From a virus: a stretch of DNA of 35,657 bases. This document shows positions 8,508-17,965 of the stretch, piece by piece. Location: positions 1-35,657 of the IMG/VR virus record IMGVR_UViG_3300020472_000082; one strand, written 5' to 3'. The notes beneath the pieces are model-generated. The model was not told the origin of the DNA. It saw only the letters and a list, made by a program, of their open reading frames with translations, and ran no database searches. Made by a program: the position numbers and the translations under genes. Position 1 is the first letter of the stretch; each line of letters opens with the position of its first letter.

Positions 8508-8931
8508 ATATACAATCGAAAAATTTAAACCTGAACACGCAAATTACATATTGAGCTTTGGTGAGGTAGAAAACTACAGCAAAGAATATGATACTAAAGA
8601 TTTAGTGTGTGAAGATTCATGGACAGGATTTTATTTGGGCCAACCTATTGCTTGTGGTGGAATACAGCGTATGTGGGAAGGCGTTGCTGAAGTATGGATT
8701 ATTATTCAGCATGGTAAAAATAGGCATAAATTTTTTATGCTAAAAAATATTAAAAACAAATTAGAAGAAACAATTAAATTAAGAAATTACAAACGAGTTC
8801 AGTCAACCGTAAGAGCCGATTTTAATGAGGGTATTAAGTTTGCTGAATGGTTTGGAATGGAATCAGAAGGTCTTATGAAACAGTATGGGCCTGATGGTAA
8901 AGATTATTTAAGATTAGCAAGGATAGAATAA
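8500..8931 (+). CDS. T7 gp13-like protein, GNAT-fold
   Basis: This 143-residue protein lies right after the nozzle gene, the position of gene 13 in T7. 'SWTGFYLGQPIACGGIQRMWEGVAEVWIII' matches the gp13 / DUF2833 family, which has an acetyltransferase-like fold and affects T7 virion or ejection-protein assembly. The later block 'VQSTVRADFNEGIKFAEWFGMESEGLMKQYGPDGKDYLR' is the typical GNAT C-terminal half. I chose the ATG at 8500 over a TTG at 8497; both overlap the upstream gene, so initiation is by coupling. Acetyltransferase activity is not established for this family. Confidence 0.85.
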   Translation: MDKYTIEKFKPEHANYILSFGEVENYSKEYDTKDLVCEDSWTGFYLGQPIACGGIQRMWEGVAEVWIIIQHGKNRHKFFMLKNIKNKLEETIKLRNYKRVQSTVRADFNEGIKFAEWFGMESEGLMKQYGPDGKDYLRLARIE

Positions 8932-8932
8932 T

Positions 8933-9442
8933 ATGTCAGCACCTTTAGTTATTGCAGGAAGTACGGCAGGATCAGCATTACTTGGAGCATCAGCTCAGTA
9001 TAATGCTGGTAAACAAGCCGAAGCCACAGCACAATTTAATGCAGCTCAAATGAATAGAGATGCAGAACTTGCAGAGCAAGATGCGTTAAGAGTTCAAGAA
9101 ATAGCAGAGTTTGATTTAGATAGATTTCGTAGATCTATTCGTACACTACAATCAGATGTACGCCATGGTTATGCTAAAAGTGGCGTTGATATTTCTGAAG
9201 GTACACCGTTTGATGTGATCCAGGCAAATTACGAAATGGCAAAAGATGATGAGTATTTAATTCAATATGATGCCGATGTTCGTAAAGCAGCACTTTATAA
9301 TCAAGCTGAAGGTGCAAGGTTCCAGGCAAAAGCTGAAATCCAAATGGGCAAATATGCTAAAACTGGTGCTAAGTATAGAGCTATGGGAACTTTACTTGGT
9401 GGAGCAGCAGACGCTGGAGAACAATACATGATGTTAAGTTAG
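8933..9442 (+). CDS. Internal virion protein, T7 gp14-like
   Basis: This 169-residue protein has an Ala/Gly-rich hydrophobic N-terminus (LVIAGSTAGSALLGASAQY) followed by a long helical region rich in Ala, Gln, Glu ('QYNAGKQAEATAQFNAAQMNRDAEL') and 'SGVDISEGTPFDVIQANYEMAKDDEY'. The 'GS/ADG at an SEGTP turn after a coiled region' style is common to podovirus gp14-like ejection proteins, which enter the cell envelope during infection. Length (T7 gp14 is 196) and place between gp13-like and the large core proteins support the call. Start ATG at 8933 follows the previous stop by 1 base. Confidence 0.8.
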   Translation: MSAPLVIAGSTAGSALLGASAQYNAGKQAEATAQFNAAQMNRDAELAEQDALRVQEIAEFDLDRFRRSIRTLQSDVRHGYAKSGVDISEGTPFDVIQANYEMAKDDEYLIQYDADVRKAALYNQAEGARFQAKAEIQMGKYAKTGAKYRAMGTLLGGAADAGEQYMMLS

Positions 9443-9450
9443 GATAAAAT

Positions 9451-11076
9451 ATGGCAATTAAAGTTTACACTCCACAAGTAAATGTGAATAAACAGAGTTC
9501 ATTTATTGAATCACAAAAATTACCAAGAGATTATGGTCAAGATGTTTTTGAAGGCATCCAGGGTTTAGCTCAAGGAGCAAGTGATGTAGCAGAATTTTTT
9601 TTCCAAAAAGAACAGCTGAAACAAAAAACAGAAAAAGATAAAATTATTAATGATATTAGAGAGGAAAGTATAAGAGTTGAAAATGAAATGGATAATCCTA
9701 ATGGGGAATTTCAAGGTGACTTTACATCTTCTAATATGGATGAGTTTTTTGATAGTTATATGGATAACTATATTAAAGAACAAACTTTAAATTTATCAGG
9801 TAATTTTAAACAAGAGGTTATTAACACAGCAAACTCACAAATATTACAAGCAAAATCAAGAATAGGAACAACTCAAACCAACATATTAAAAAATGAAGCA
9901 TTAACAGGAGCTGTTCAAGCTATAAACAAAGCAATTGATGAAGTGGATTATAATAGTACAGCTTCTGTATCTATTACCTTTGATACTTTTAATAACGAAA
10001 TGGAAGCTATTGCTGGTCTTGGTTTATATGATGCCTTACAACTCGAAGAACTTAGAACAGATACACTTGGCCGTTTATTAGAAAAAGCCATTACTAGTAA
10101 AAGTCCTGTAACAGGTTATGTTGATTATGAAGAACTATTAACAGGAGAAAAAGTTGATCCTATTTTAAGTCCAATCCTGGCAATGTTGGAAAATGATTTA
10201 AAAGCCAGGGATGTTTTTGATGCCGTTAATATTGCAAAAATTAATCGAATTGAAAACGAACAAAATAATTTTAAAGCATCAGCATTAAATTGGGTAAATG
10301 AAAATCAAGACATTATTCAGGGGCTAAATTCAAACGATGCTATGGTTAGAGCTGAGTCTTGGAATCAAATACAAGCAGCTCATACATTAAATTTAATAAC
10401 AACAGATTTATATACTTCCTATGCAAATATAGCCAATTCCTTTGGATCATTTGCTGTAGTTGATGACATGGCAGTTATAATGGATCTACAAAATAAAATT
10501 AGCACGAAAACATTAACATTAGATGATTTAGCAGGTATTGACCGTTCAAAAATAACACAAGCTACTTACAACTCAATGTTTTCAACAGTAAATACATATC
10601 ATAATGCACAACAATCTGATGCTCGAACTTATTTGTATTCTATTTTTAATGTTGAAACAGCAATGTTAGATTCAAATAACTCAGATCATCAAGTCATATC
10701 TGCTATTATTAAAAAAGTTGATGGTGATTATGCTCAATATATGTTGGGTGATATGGAGGCATTAAATGCAGAATATCCTGATAAAGATATTTCTAAAATG
10801 CCGTTCAGTCAATTTTCTATTTATGCTGCCAACGAAGCATTTAAACAAGCAAAGAATGTTAGGATTAATGCTTTAATTGCTAAAGTAAAACAATTTAATG
10901 AATATTTCTTAGGCCCCGATTCACTCTATCCTTACCTTCCCCCTTTGAATGCTAAAAATATTAATAAATGGTTTCTTGAAGCAATAGAAAAAGGAATGCC
11001 TTTAGAGGATGAACAAGAGTTAAGAGGTATGTTTACGATATATAACGATTTATTAGATGGATGGACAAGTGAGTGA
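9451..11076 (+). CDS. Internal virion protein in the gp15 position
   Basis: This 541-residue protein is predicted almost entirely helical, with charged coiled segments ('FFFQKEQLKQKTEKDKIINDIREESIRVENEMD', residues about 49-81). It begins with 'IKVYTPQVNVN', a short N-terminal strand like those of many podovirus core proteins. No enzymatic motif is visible. Order after gp14-like and before two very large proteins places it as the gp15 equivalent, part of the ejectosome core. Sequence-level homology to T7 gp15 cannot be claimed by eye. It overlaps the next gene by 20 bases. Confidence 0.7.
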   Translation: MAIKVYTPQVNVNKQSSFIESQKLPRDYGQDVFEGIQGLAQGASDVAEFFFQKEQLKQKTEKDKIINDIREESIRVENEMDNPNGEFQGDFTSSNMDEFFDSYMDNYIKEQTLNLSGNFKQEVINTANSQILQAKSRIGTTQTNILKNEALTGAVQAINKAIDEVDYNSTASVSITFDTFNNEMEAIAGLGLYDALQLEELRTDTLGRLLEKAITSKSPVTGYVDYEELLTGEKVDPILSPILAMLENDLKARDVFDAVNIAKINRIENEQNNFKASALNWVNENQDIIQGLNSNDAMVRAESWNQIQAAHTLNLITTDLYTSYANIANSFGSFAVVDDMAVIMDLQNKISTKTLTLDDLAGIDRSKITQATYNSMFSTVNTYHNAQQSDARTYLYSIFNVETAMLDSNNSDHQVISAIIKKVDGDYAQYMLGDMEALNAEYPDKDISKMPFSQFSIYAANEAFKQAKNVRINALIAKVKQFNEYFLGPDSLYPYLPPLNAKNINKWFLEAIEKGMPLEDEQELRGMFTIYNDLLDGWTSE

Positions 11077-14000
11077 AATTAAATCATTACTTAATGACAT
11101 TGATCCTAACCCAGAGAAAACTCATAATGATTATATAAATACTCAATATGATGTTTCTGTTTACGAGTATGTCTATGATCCTAGCTCTAAAAATGTAAAA
11201 CCTAAAAAGTTAGATCTGTTTGGCACTCAAAACCCAAAAAGTATTTATTATGATCCATCTGGTGATCGTTTAGAAAATTATATTAAAGAACGCTATATAA
11301 ACGCACCAACAACAATTACAAAAACTATTGCATCAGAAACACCACGAGTAGCAGCTGATATAATAGATACAATATTTGAAGAATTTACTGACTTTGGAGA
11401 CAATGTTTTATTTTACATGAATAAGTATAATCCTACTCGTGCTATTCGTGAATACCCTCTACCTGATGAAAAAAATATTTATTTTAATCAGGAGACAGGT
11501 AAAGGAAATATAAGAACAGCTTGGGATTATTATAGAAATTTTGGTGGTTTAATCAGTGAGCAAACTATGCAATCTGCTGAACCCCAAACAGCAACAGGTG
11601 ATTTTACAGCTGATGTTGGAGCTTATTTAATTCCTTGGACTCAAGGAATGAAGATAGTTAAGACACCTGAGTTAATTAAAAAAGGGGGCAATTGGTTAGA
11701 TCAAGCATATAAATGGGCTATTTCAGGAGCTGCTGTAGATTTTATTTATGGAGCTGAAGAAACTGAGGATCAAGGGCTATTAACAAGTTTAACAGGATTT
11801 AGTGCAACAGAACAATCTGGTTTAAAACAATTGATGCATAATAGCTTTTTATCAGGTGAAGATGCAGAACAGTTTGCAAATCGTTTAGATTATTCAATTA
11901 GTGGAGGTATATCCAGTGGATTGTTTTCAGTTGGATTTAGTGGATTAGGTCATATATTTAAAAGTTCTTACTACACAGCATTTCCACAAAAAGCTGTTGA
12001 AGGTTTAAAAAAATCTTTTATTAGAGAACACGGTATAAAAGCTACTAAGTTTATAGAAAAATTAAATGAAAAAACTATTTCTCAATATGGTATGCCTGGC
12101 ATACCTGGCAAACGTGCTATTGAAGAATATGTTAGCCAACCAGTAGTTGCTAAATGGCTTGAGCAAAACTCAAAAATTTGGTTTAGAAAAAGAATAAAAG
12201 CAAATGATCTAATTAATTCTTTAAAGTCTAAAGAAGTTTTTTATCCACAACGTATTGGTAATGGTAATCCATTTGCAAACGGCTACCCAACTTTTAAAGA
12301 AAATATTTTAAAAATTTATAAAAGGATGTTGGCTAATCGAAATCCTTTAATGCCTTATCTTGCTGCTACTGGTGTATTAGGTTACGCTTTATTTCAACCT
12401 TCTGAAGCACAGGCAGGTGTACTTGATAAAGCTATACAAAGATATTTTGCAAAAGGAGGTCAAAAATTATTTACTCGTGGTTCTGGTAATAAACTTATTC
12501 CTGTAACCCATGATGATGTTTTAGCCATGCCAATGAACAAAGAGGTTTATATTCAACCTCAAGATGCTGAAGGTGAATGGGTTATTTACCAAAATAAAGA
12601 AGACTTCTTGGCATCAGAAGATGCTTTACCTGCAAATCCTATTGATCTTTTACCGAATGTTAAAGAAAGATATTATAATACTTTAGCACAAAAGATTGAG
12701 GGTATGAATTTTGAAACAATGCCTAAAGATCAGTTTATTAATACTATTAGTAATATGCAGGGTATTAGGAAAGAAGAAATTGAAACAACACAATTATTTG
12801 AATTTGTAGAAGCTGCTGAAGGGAATGTTATAAGTAAAAAAGATTTACTTAGCAATTGGTATGAAACTTCTCAAATTAAAGTAAGAACTCGATTAAGGGG
12901 ATCAGACACTGGTTCTGGTGAAATGGAAGAAGCCTATGGCCGTTTTGAAGACTGGATTACTCCAGGTGATTACGATAAATATAAAGAACACTTAATTACT
13001 TACAAACCTTTAACATCACCTGAAGTTACAGCTGAGTTTGAAAAGCGTAAATTAAATTTAAACGATATTGATTTAGACCTTGGTGGTCAAGATGGCACTT
13101 TTGTAGTGCGTAGAACTGGTAGTGCTGAAGTTGTAGATGAAGGTGATATGACAGGTCGAATTGCTGGGCCAACAGTCGATAAAATTATACAAGAAACAGG
13201 TTTATCAAGAGCAGAAGTTATAGCTTCTAATTTTTTTGAGCTTAATCCTAAATACGAACTTATATTAAAACAAGGGATGCTTGAACAAATTAATAAAGAT
13301 ATACTGGAAGAAATAAAAAAAGATTTTGGTTTTGAGTGGATGCATAGCCATTTTCGTACACCAAATCTATTAGCACATACTCGTAGTACAGAACGAGATA
13401 TTGATGGCAAACCTACTTTTTTTATAGAAGAAGTCCAATCCGATATGCACCAGGAAGGTATGAGACTAGGCTATCGTAATACAGATGAATACATAGCGTT
13501 AAAAAAAAGGCATGAAGAACTTATTGAATTGCTAGAGCCAGAAATACCAGGGCCTGACTACGAAAAATTTAGAATGGAATTTGCAGAAGTTTCAGGAAAA
13601 TTAGATCGTTTTAACGAAAGATTACCTGATGCCCCATTTAAGAATGAAAAGGATTGGGTATCTTTAGCATTAAAAGAAATGGTCTATTTTGCAGCATTAA
13701 GAGGTTACGACCAAATAGCCTGGACTTCTGGCCAAATGCAAAATGAACGGTATGGTATTGGTCAATACGTTGATGAGCTTATTGTAAAACCAGCAAATGA
13801 TCCTCATTATGAAGATGCATATATTTTAATAGGTAATCAAGGTGACAATACAGTTTTTAATGAAACTATTATAAGTCAAAATGAAAACCATGATGTCTTA
13901 GTAGAAACTGTCGGCAAGTCTTTAGCTGATAAAATACGCAAAGGTAAAAAGGAAGTACCAGAAGAATTTCAAAAATTTGGATTAAAGTTTAGTGGGTTAG

Positions 14001-14671
14001 ATCTGAATTTAAGTGGTGAAGGTAAAACTTTAGATCGTATTTATAATAAGTTAATTCCTTCTGTATTAGATAAACTTTATAAAAAAGATGGTGTTCAGAT
14101 TGGAACAACTAGTCTTGAAACAGCGGTAGATGCTAAACCTGCTCCGTTGGAAGAAATGCAAGATCTATTATTTCAGGAGGCAGGTGAGAGAGTTTATATC
14201 GATCAATTAAGTAAAGAATTAATAAAAGAGTATAATAAGAATAACCCTGATAATCAAGTTATTGAAAAAGAGGGTTATGAAATATGGGGCTTAGTTCAAG
14301 ATGATTTTGTTGTTGATGCTAAATTATTTGAAATTGCAGATTACAGCCAAATGAACTTACCTTTAGAAAAGCTAAGTGAAGTTAACAAAGGGTATCAACG
14401 AATACCACCACGCTTAAAGGGTGATACGCAAGATCGTGCTGTGGAGTATTTCCAGGATCAAGAAATGGATGCTATTTCTGAAGTAACGGATCAAATGTAC
14501 CAAGCCTATGTTGATGATTTTAAAGTAGAAGCTCAAGACTCTGTTGAACGGATGATTATGTACATGACTATCCCTGAAGCATTAAAAGACCGAGTATTAA
14601 AATTAGGGCAACCTCTTTTCGGAACGAACCCAAATAAATTAGGAACATACGAAAATAAAACTACACAATAG
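11057..14671 (+). CDS. Large internal virion / polyvalent-type protein with EVQSD domain
   Basis: This 1204-residue protein lies in the gp16 position. Residues about 428-454 hold a hydrophobic stretch ending in SEAQAG, possibly membrane-inserting. Residues about 760-905 contain a recurring phage domain: H-x-R near 'HTRSTERDIDGK', then FFIEEVQSDMHQEG, 'DAPFKNEKDWVSLALKEMV', and 'GYDQIAWTSGQMQNERYG'. This block is common in very large phage proteins (polyvalent-type proteins) and often precedes a C-terminal GQPLF motif, which is present here near residue 1185. Its biochemical role is not known to me. Ejection into the host with the DNA is inferred from position. ATG 11057 has a weak ribosome site; GTG 11069 is an alternative. 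Confidence 0.7.
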   Translation: MDGQVSEIKSLLNDIDPNPEKTHNDYINTQYDVSVYEYVYDPSSKNVKPKKLDLFGTQNPKSIYYDPSGDRLENYIKERYINAPTTITKTIASETPRVAADIIDTIFEEFTDFGDNVLFYMNKYNPTRAIREYPLPDEKNIYFNQETGKGNIRTAWDYYRNFGGLISEQTMQSAEPQTATGDFTADVGAYLIPWTQGMKIVKTPELIKKGGNWLDQAYKWAISGAAVDFIYGAEETEDQGLLTSLTGFSATEQSGLKQLMHNSFLSGEDAEQFANRLDYSISGGISSGLFSVGFSGLGHIFKSSYYTAFPQKAVEGLKKSFIREHGIKATKFIEKLNEKTISQYGMPGIPGKRAIEEYVSQPVVAKWLEQNSKIWFRKRIKANDLINSLKSKEVFYPQRIGNGNPFANGYPTFKENILKIYKRMLANRNPLMPYLAATGVLGYALFQPSEAQAGVLDKAIQRYFAKGGQKLFTRGSGNKLIPVTHDDVLAMPMNKEVYIQPQDAEGEWVIYQNKEDFLASEDALPANPIDLLPNVKERYYNTLAQKIEGMNFETMPKDQFINTISNMQGIRKEEIETTQLFEFVEAAEGNVISKKDLLSNWYETSQIKVRTRLRGSDTGSGEMEEAYGRFEDWITPGDYDKYKEHLITYKPLTSPEVTAEFEKRKLNLNDIDLDLGGQDGTFVVRRTGSAEVVDEGDMTGRIAGPTVDKIIQETGLSRAEVIASNFFELNPKYELILKQGMLEQINKDILEEIKKDFGFEWMHSHFRTPNLLAHTRSTERDIDGKPTFFIEEVQSDMHQEGMRLGYRNTDEYIALKKRHEELIELLEPEIPGPDYEKFRMEFAEVSGKLDRFNERLPDAPFKNEKDWVSLALKEMVYFAALRGYDQIAWTSGQMQNERYGIGQYVDELIVKPANDPHYEDAYILIGNQGDNTVFNETIISQNENHDVLVETVGKSLADKIRKGKKEVPEEFQKFGLKFSGLDLNLSGEGKTLDRIYNKLIPSVLDKLYKKDGVQIGTTSLETAVDAKPAPLEEMQDLLFQEAGERVYIDQLSKELIKEYNKNNPDNQVIEKEGYEIWGLVQDDFVVDAKLFEIADYSQMNLPLEKLSEVNKGYQRIPPRLKGDTQDRAVEYFQDQEMDAISEVTDQMYQAYVDDFKVEAQDSVERMIMYMTIPEALKDRVLKLGQPLFGTNPNKLGTYENKTTQ

Positions 14672-14701
14672 ACAATAAATCAATTATAGATAAATAAAAT
14701 T

Positions 14702-14728
14702 GGGGAACTGTGCGTTCCCTTTTTTTTT
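14702..14728 (+). terminator. Rho-independent terminator
   Basis: GGGAAC (14703-14708), loop TGTGC, GTTCCC (14714-14719), with one extra G-T pair, is followed directly by nine T residues (14720-14728). This is a textbook intrinsic terminator. The GGAG ribosome site of the next gene begins on the very next base (14729), so read-through messages carry the hairpin in their leader. Confidence 0.88.
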
Positions 14729-14737
14729 GGAGAAAAT

Positions 14738-17700
14738 ATGGCATTACCAACCGAACCCAAATCTCCTGAAGAAGTATTATCATTAGCAAATAAGAAGGAT
14801 ACAGAAGATTTAGTTCAGGTAGCTGGTGTATTTGATAAATCACTTCAGAAGATTATAACAGACGCTACAAAAAAAACTTTTGAAAAAACTGCTGAAAAAA
14901 TAGCACCTAAAACTGTTGAAAGATTAGATAAGGCAGCAAAGGTTAAAGCTGAAAAAGAAGCTGAAATAGAGGCTTCAGAAAAAGCAGTATTAGATGAAAT
15001 AACTTATGGTGTTGGTCAAGATGTAACAACACAAGTGGATGAGGCTGTTCAAGCACCACAAACTATTGCATCACAAATTAATTCGTTAGATGATCTTGAA
15101 GGCTATTTAACAAAAAATGCTGGTATTAATATTGCCAAACCTGAAAGCGTATCTTTAGATGAAACAGCTCAAAAATCTGTTGATGCCTTTTCTGATGAAA
15201 TGGAAATACCAAGTGTTGTCCTGGCACAAAATGGTATTTTAAATTCTGCTCAAGTAACTAAAGCGTTTGAAATGATGCGTAGTTTACAAGAACAAAATGT
15301 TAAAATTGCTGAATTAGTAAGTAATCCTGAAACTCGTACAGATGCATTAGAATTACAACTGCGTGAAGGATTAATGAAGGAAGCGTCTGTCCGTAAATAT
15401 TTTATGGGGGCTAGATCAGAAGTTGGAAGAACATTAAATATTTTTAAAAATCTTAAAAAGTTAGTAAATGATGATCCAAGTCTATTAACTTCTGAAACGA
15501 TACAAAAAGAGTTTGGTGGAGCTGGGCCAGATATAGCTAATGGTTATCTCAATGCCTTTAACACAAGCAACGGCAATCTTGCAAGAACTTCAATGTTTGC
15601 TGAAGGTGCTTGGTGGCAACGTGCTTGGGCAGGTGTTATGCACCATTATTATTTTAATATGTTGGCTAACCCTAAAACGCAGATAATTAACATTGTAGGC
15701 AATGCTAGTTTTGGAGCCATGTCTATGCCAGAGTATTATGTTGCTGGTTTATTTACATCACTAAACAGACAAGTTGCTAAACTACCTGCGTTAGTTGGTG
15801 GGAAAAAATTAAGTGAGTCATTATTAAAACAAATGCAAGGCAGTATTAATCGAACTGAAGCACAAGCTCGATTTATGGGATTAATGCACTCTATCCCTTA
15901 TGCGTTAAGATTAGGCGTTCACTCTTTTAAAACAGGACAACGATCCACAAGTCATAGCCAAATTGGTGATGATACTACTATGACTTTAATGGATAAGGTG
16001 TTTAGTAAAAACAGAGTCCCTGAAAGAACCAATGAGTTTGACGCTTTTACTGCAGATAAACTTATTCCATCTCCATTAAAAGATAAACCAGGAATGAATT
16101 ATCTTGGTAAATTTTTAGATTATTATGGAGCTATTACCAGTGTTCCTGGGCGTAGCTTATTGTCGGCTGATGAATTTTTTAAAGAAACAGCACGACAAAT
16201 GGAATTGTTTAGTCTTGCTGAAAGAGGAAGAATAGAAGCTATTGTAGCTGGACAGACAGCAGCTGAAGCAGAAAATGTGTTTATAGAAATATTAGCCAAT
16301 CCTGGTAACAATTTAAAAAACAGATTAGATCAAGCTGCTGATTATTTTACATTTCAAAACTCTTTAGATTTTATTGGACAAAATTTAAAAGGTGTTCAAT
16401 CTTTACCTGGTGGAAGATTAATTGTTCCGTTTTTTAATGTAATTTATAATATTGCTAAAGTTATATTTGGTTATGTTCCAGGGCCAAACTTAATTCCTTT
16501 AGCTGCTGAAGAATACAAGTTTTTTGCTAACGCATTGCAAGGAGCTTACCCTGAAACTATGGCTAAGTGGACAGGGATGAAAAAGGAATTTGAACGAGAT
16601 CCTACAAAAAGAACATTATGGGAAGCACGAGTTACAATGAGTGTAGGTATACTTATTGGTAGTTACCATTTATTAGAAAATGGTCATCTTATTGGCCCTG
16701 CTCCAAAAGATCCTGAAAATAGAGCTGCGTTTTATGATGCAAATAAAGTACCATTTTCATTTACATTTAAAAAAGGTAATTGGGAAGGCCCTAAGTTTGA
16801 TGAAAATGGATTACCACGAGGAGAACTTACTTACAGAAGATTTATAGGGTTTGAACCTATTGCAGGAATTTTAGGAACTCATATTGCAGCTATTGAAAAC
16901 ATGGCACGTTTTCAAGCACAAGATCCTGATGGCAATTTTGCTCAGTTTATTCCAATGGCTTTAGTGGCTGCATCGTATGATTATGCAACTGAGTGGCCAA
17001 TAATTAAAGGGTTTGCTACTTTAATGGAAACTTTTATGGGGCCATGGCATTCACGCATGAGTGATGATCCTGAAAATATAAAGTTTGAGCAATTACTTTC
17101 AGGAATTAGCACTAACATGATTGGTGGTGGAACGGTTGGACAACATATAGGAAATATAATGGATCCAACACTAAGAGTAAATCAACCTGCATTTGAACAA
17201 GATTTAGAAATATTTTTAGGAGATATTGTTGATCGTAAAGTAAACCCTAATTTCGGTCAGTATGATGACAGTACAGCTTATAATCAGTTTACTACTGTAA
17301 TAAATAAAACTTATGCAGCCTACGATACTGGCAATGCTCCTGCTCGAAAAGATATATTTGCTAAAGAATACAGTAAAGACTCTGGTAGAGGATGGATTGG
17401 TAATATTCGTAATTCTTTTTTACCGTTTTCTGTATTTGATCGAGAACAACCATCAGATCTGTATTTAGAATTATTAAGATTACATGAGGTTACAAAAGAT
17501 CTTCAAGGAGCTGGTGCATCAAATAAATTAATGAGGCCAAAGAAACACAGTCTTATGGGTGTTATTGGTTTAAATGAAATACAGACAGCTTTCTATTTTG
17601 ATCTTGTAGCTAACAAAAATAAAGAGTTAGTAATGCATGGTATTTTAATGCCATTAGAAAGGCGTTTAGAATTATTAACAAAGAGTCCAAATTATAGAAA

Positions 17701-17959
17701 ACCAAAAATATCAACTGCTTTCATTGAGTGGACTGATGGAACATTGGCTGGTTTAAAACAATATGGACAAGAAGATTTATATAGATTGCATTTAATAACA
17801 ACAGAAATTAATAAATATAAAACAGCAGCTACAGCTGCTTATATTCGATATGACCGTCAAAATGATGGCCCTATTTTTAAGGCGTTAAAAGAATACCAAC
17901 GAAAAACCAACTGGGAAAAACCAGATGAGTTTGACGAATTATTTATGTTAAAGAGGTAA
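14738..17959 (+). CDS. Very large virion protein, probable ejection protein
   Basis: This 1073-residue protein starts after the terminator with GGAG 5 bases before the ATG. The N-terminal ~120 residues are Lys/Glu/Ala-rich and coiled ('KTFEKTAEKIAPKTVERLDKAAKVKAEKEAEI' region). The middle has hydrophobic stretches that could insert in membranes: 'YYFNMLANPKTQIINIVGNASFG' around residues 305-327 and 'LIVPFFNVIYNIAKVIFGYVPGP' around 561-583. The block NPKTQIxNIxGN is one I associate with large proteins beside podovirus ejection genes. No lysozyme or transglycosylase active-site motif is evident. It ends 6 bases before the first tail-fibre gene. Role inferred as ejectosome or internal core. Confidence 0.65.
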   Translation: MALPTEPKSPEEVLSLANKKDTEDLVQVAGVFDKSLQKIITDATKKTFEKTAEKIAPKTVERLDKAAKVKAEKEAEIEASEKAVLDEITYGVGQDVTTQVDEAVQAPQTIASQINSLDDLEGYLTKNAGINIAKPESVSLDETAQKSVDAFSDEMEIPSVVLAQNGILNSAQVTKAFEMMRSLQEQNVKIAELVSNPETRTDALELQLREGLMKEASVRKYFMGARSEVGRTLNIFKNLKKLVNDDPSLLTSETIQKEFGGAGPDIANGYLNAFNTSNGNLARTSMFAEGAWWQRAWAGVMHHYYFNMLANPKTQIINIVGNASFGAMSMPEYYVAGLFTSLNRQVAKLPALVGGKKLSESLLKQMQGSINRTEAQARFMGLMHSIPYALRLGVHSFKTGQRSTSHSQIGDDTTMTLMDKVFSKNRVPERTNEFDAFTADKLIPSPLKDKPGMNYLGKFLDYYGAITSVPGRSLLSADEFFKETARQMELFSLAERGRIEAIVAGQTAAEAENVFIEILANPGNNLKNRLDQAADYFTFQNSLDFIGQNLKGVQSLPGGRLIVPFFNVIYNIAKVIFGYVPGPNLIPLAAEEYKFFANALQGAYPETMAKWTGMKKEFERDPTKRTLWEARVTMSVGILIGSYHLLENGHLIGPAPKDPENRAAFYDANKVPFSFTFKKGNWEGPKFDENGLPRGELTYRRFIGFEPIAGILGTHIAAIENMARFQAQDPDGNFAQFIPMALVAASYDYATEWPIIKGFATLMETFMGPWHSRMSDDPENIKFEQLLSGISTNMIGGGTVGQHIGNIMDPTLRVNQPAFEQDLEIFLGDIVDRKVNPNFGQYDDSTAYNQFTTVINKTYAAYDTGNAPARKDIFAKEYSKDSGRGWIGNIRNSFLPFSVFDREQPSDLYLELLRLHEVTKDLQGAGASNKLMRPKKHSLMGVIGLNEIQTAFYFDLVANKNKELVMHGILMPLERRLELLTKSPNYRKPKISTAFIEWTDGTLAGLKQYGQEDLYRLHLITTEINKYKTAATAAYIRYDRQNDGPIFKALKEYQRKTNWEKPDEFDELFMLKR

Positions 17960-17965
17960 GCACTT

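Noticed and set aside
9451-14671. Programmed frameshift joining the gp15- and gp16-position genes
   Set aside because: The 20-base overlap has no slippery heptamer or downstream structure that I can see, and a start codon is present for the second gene.
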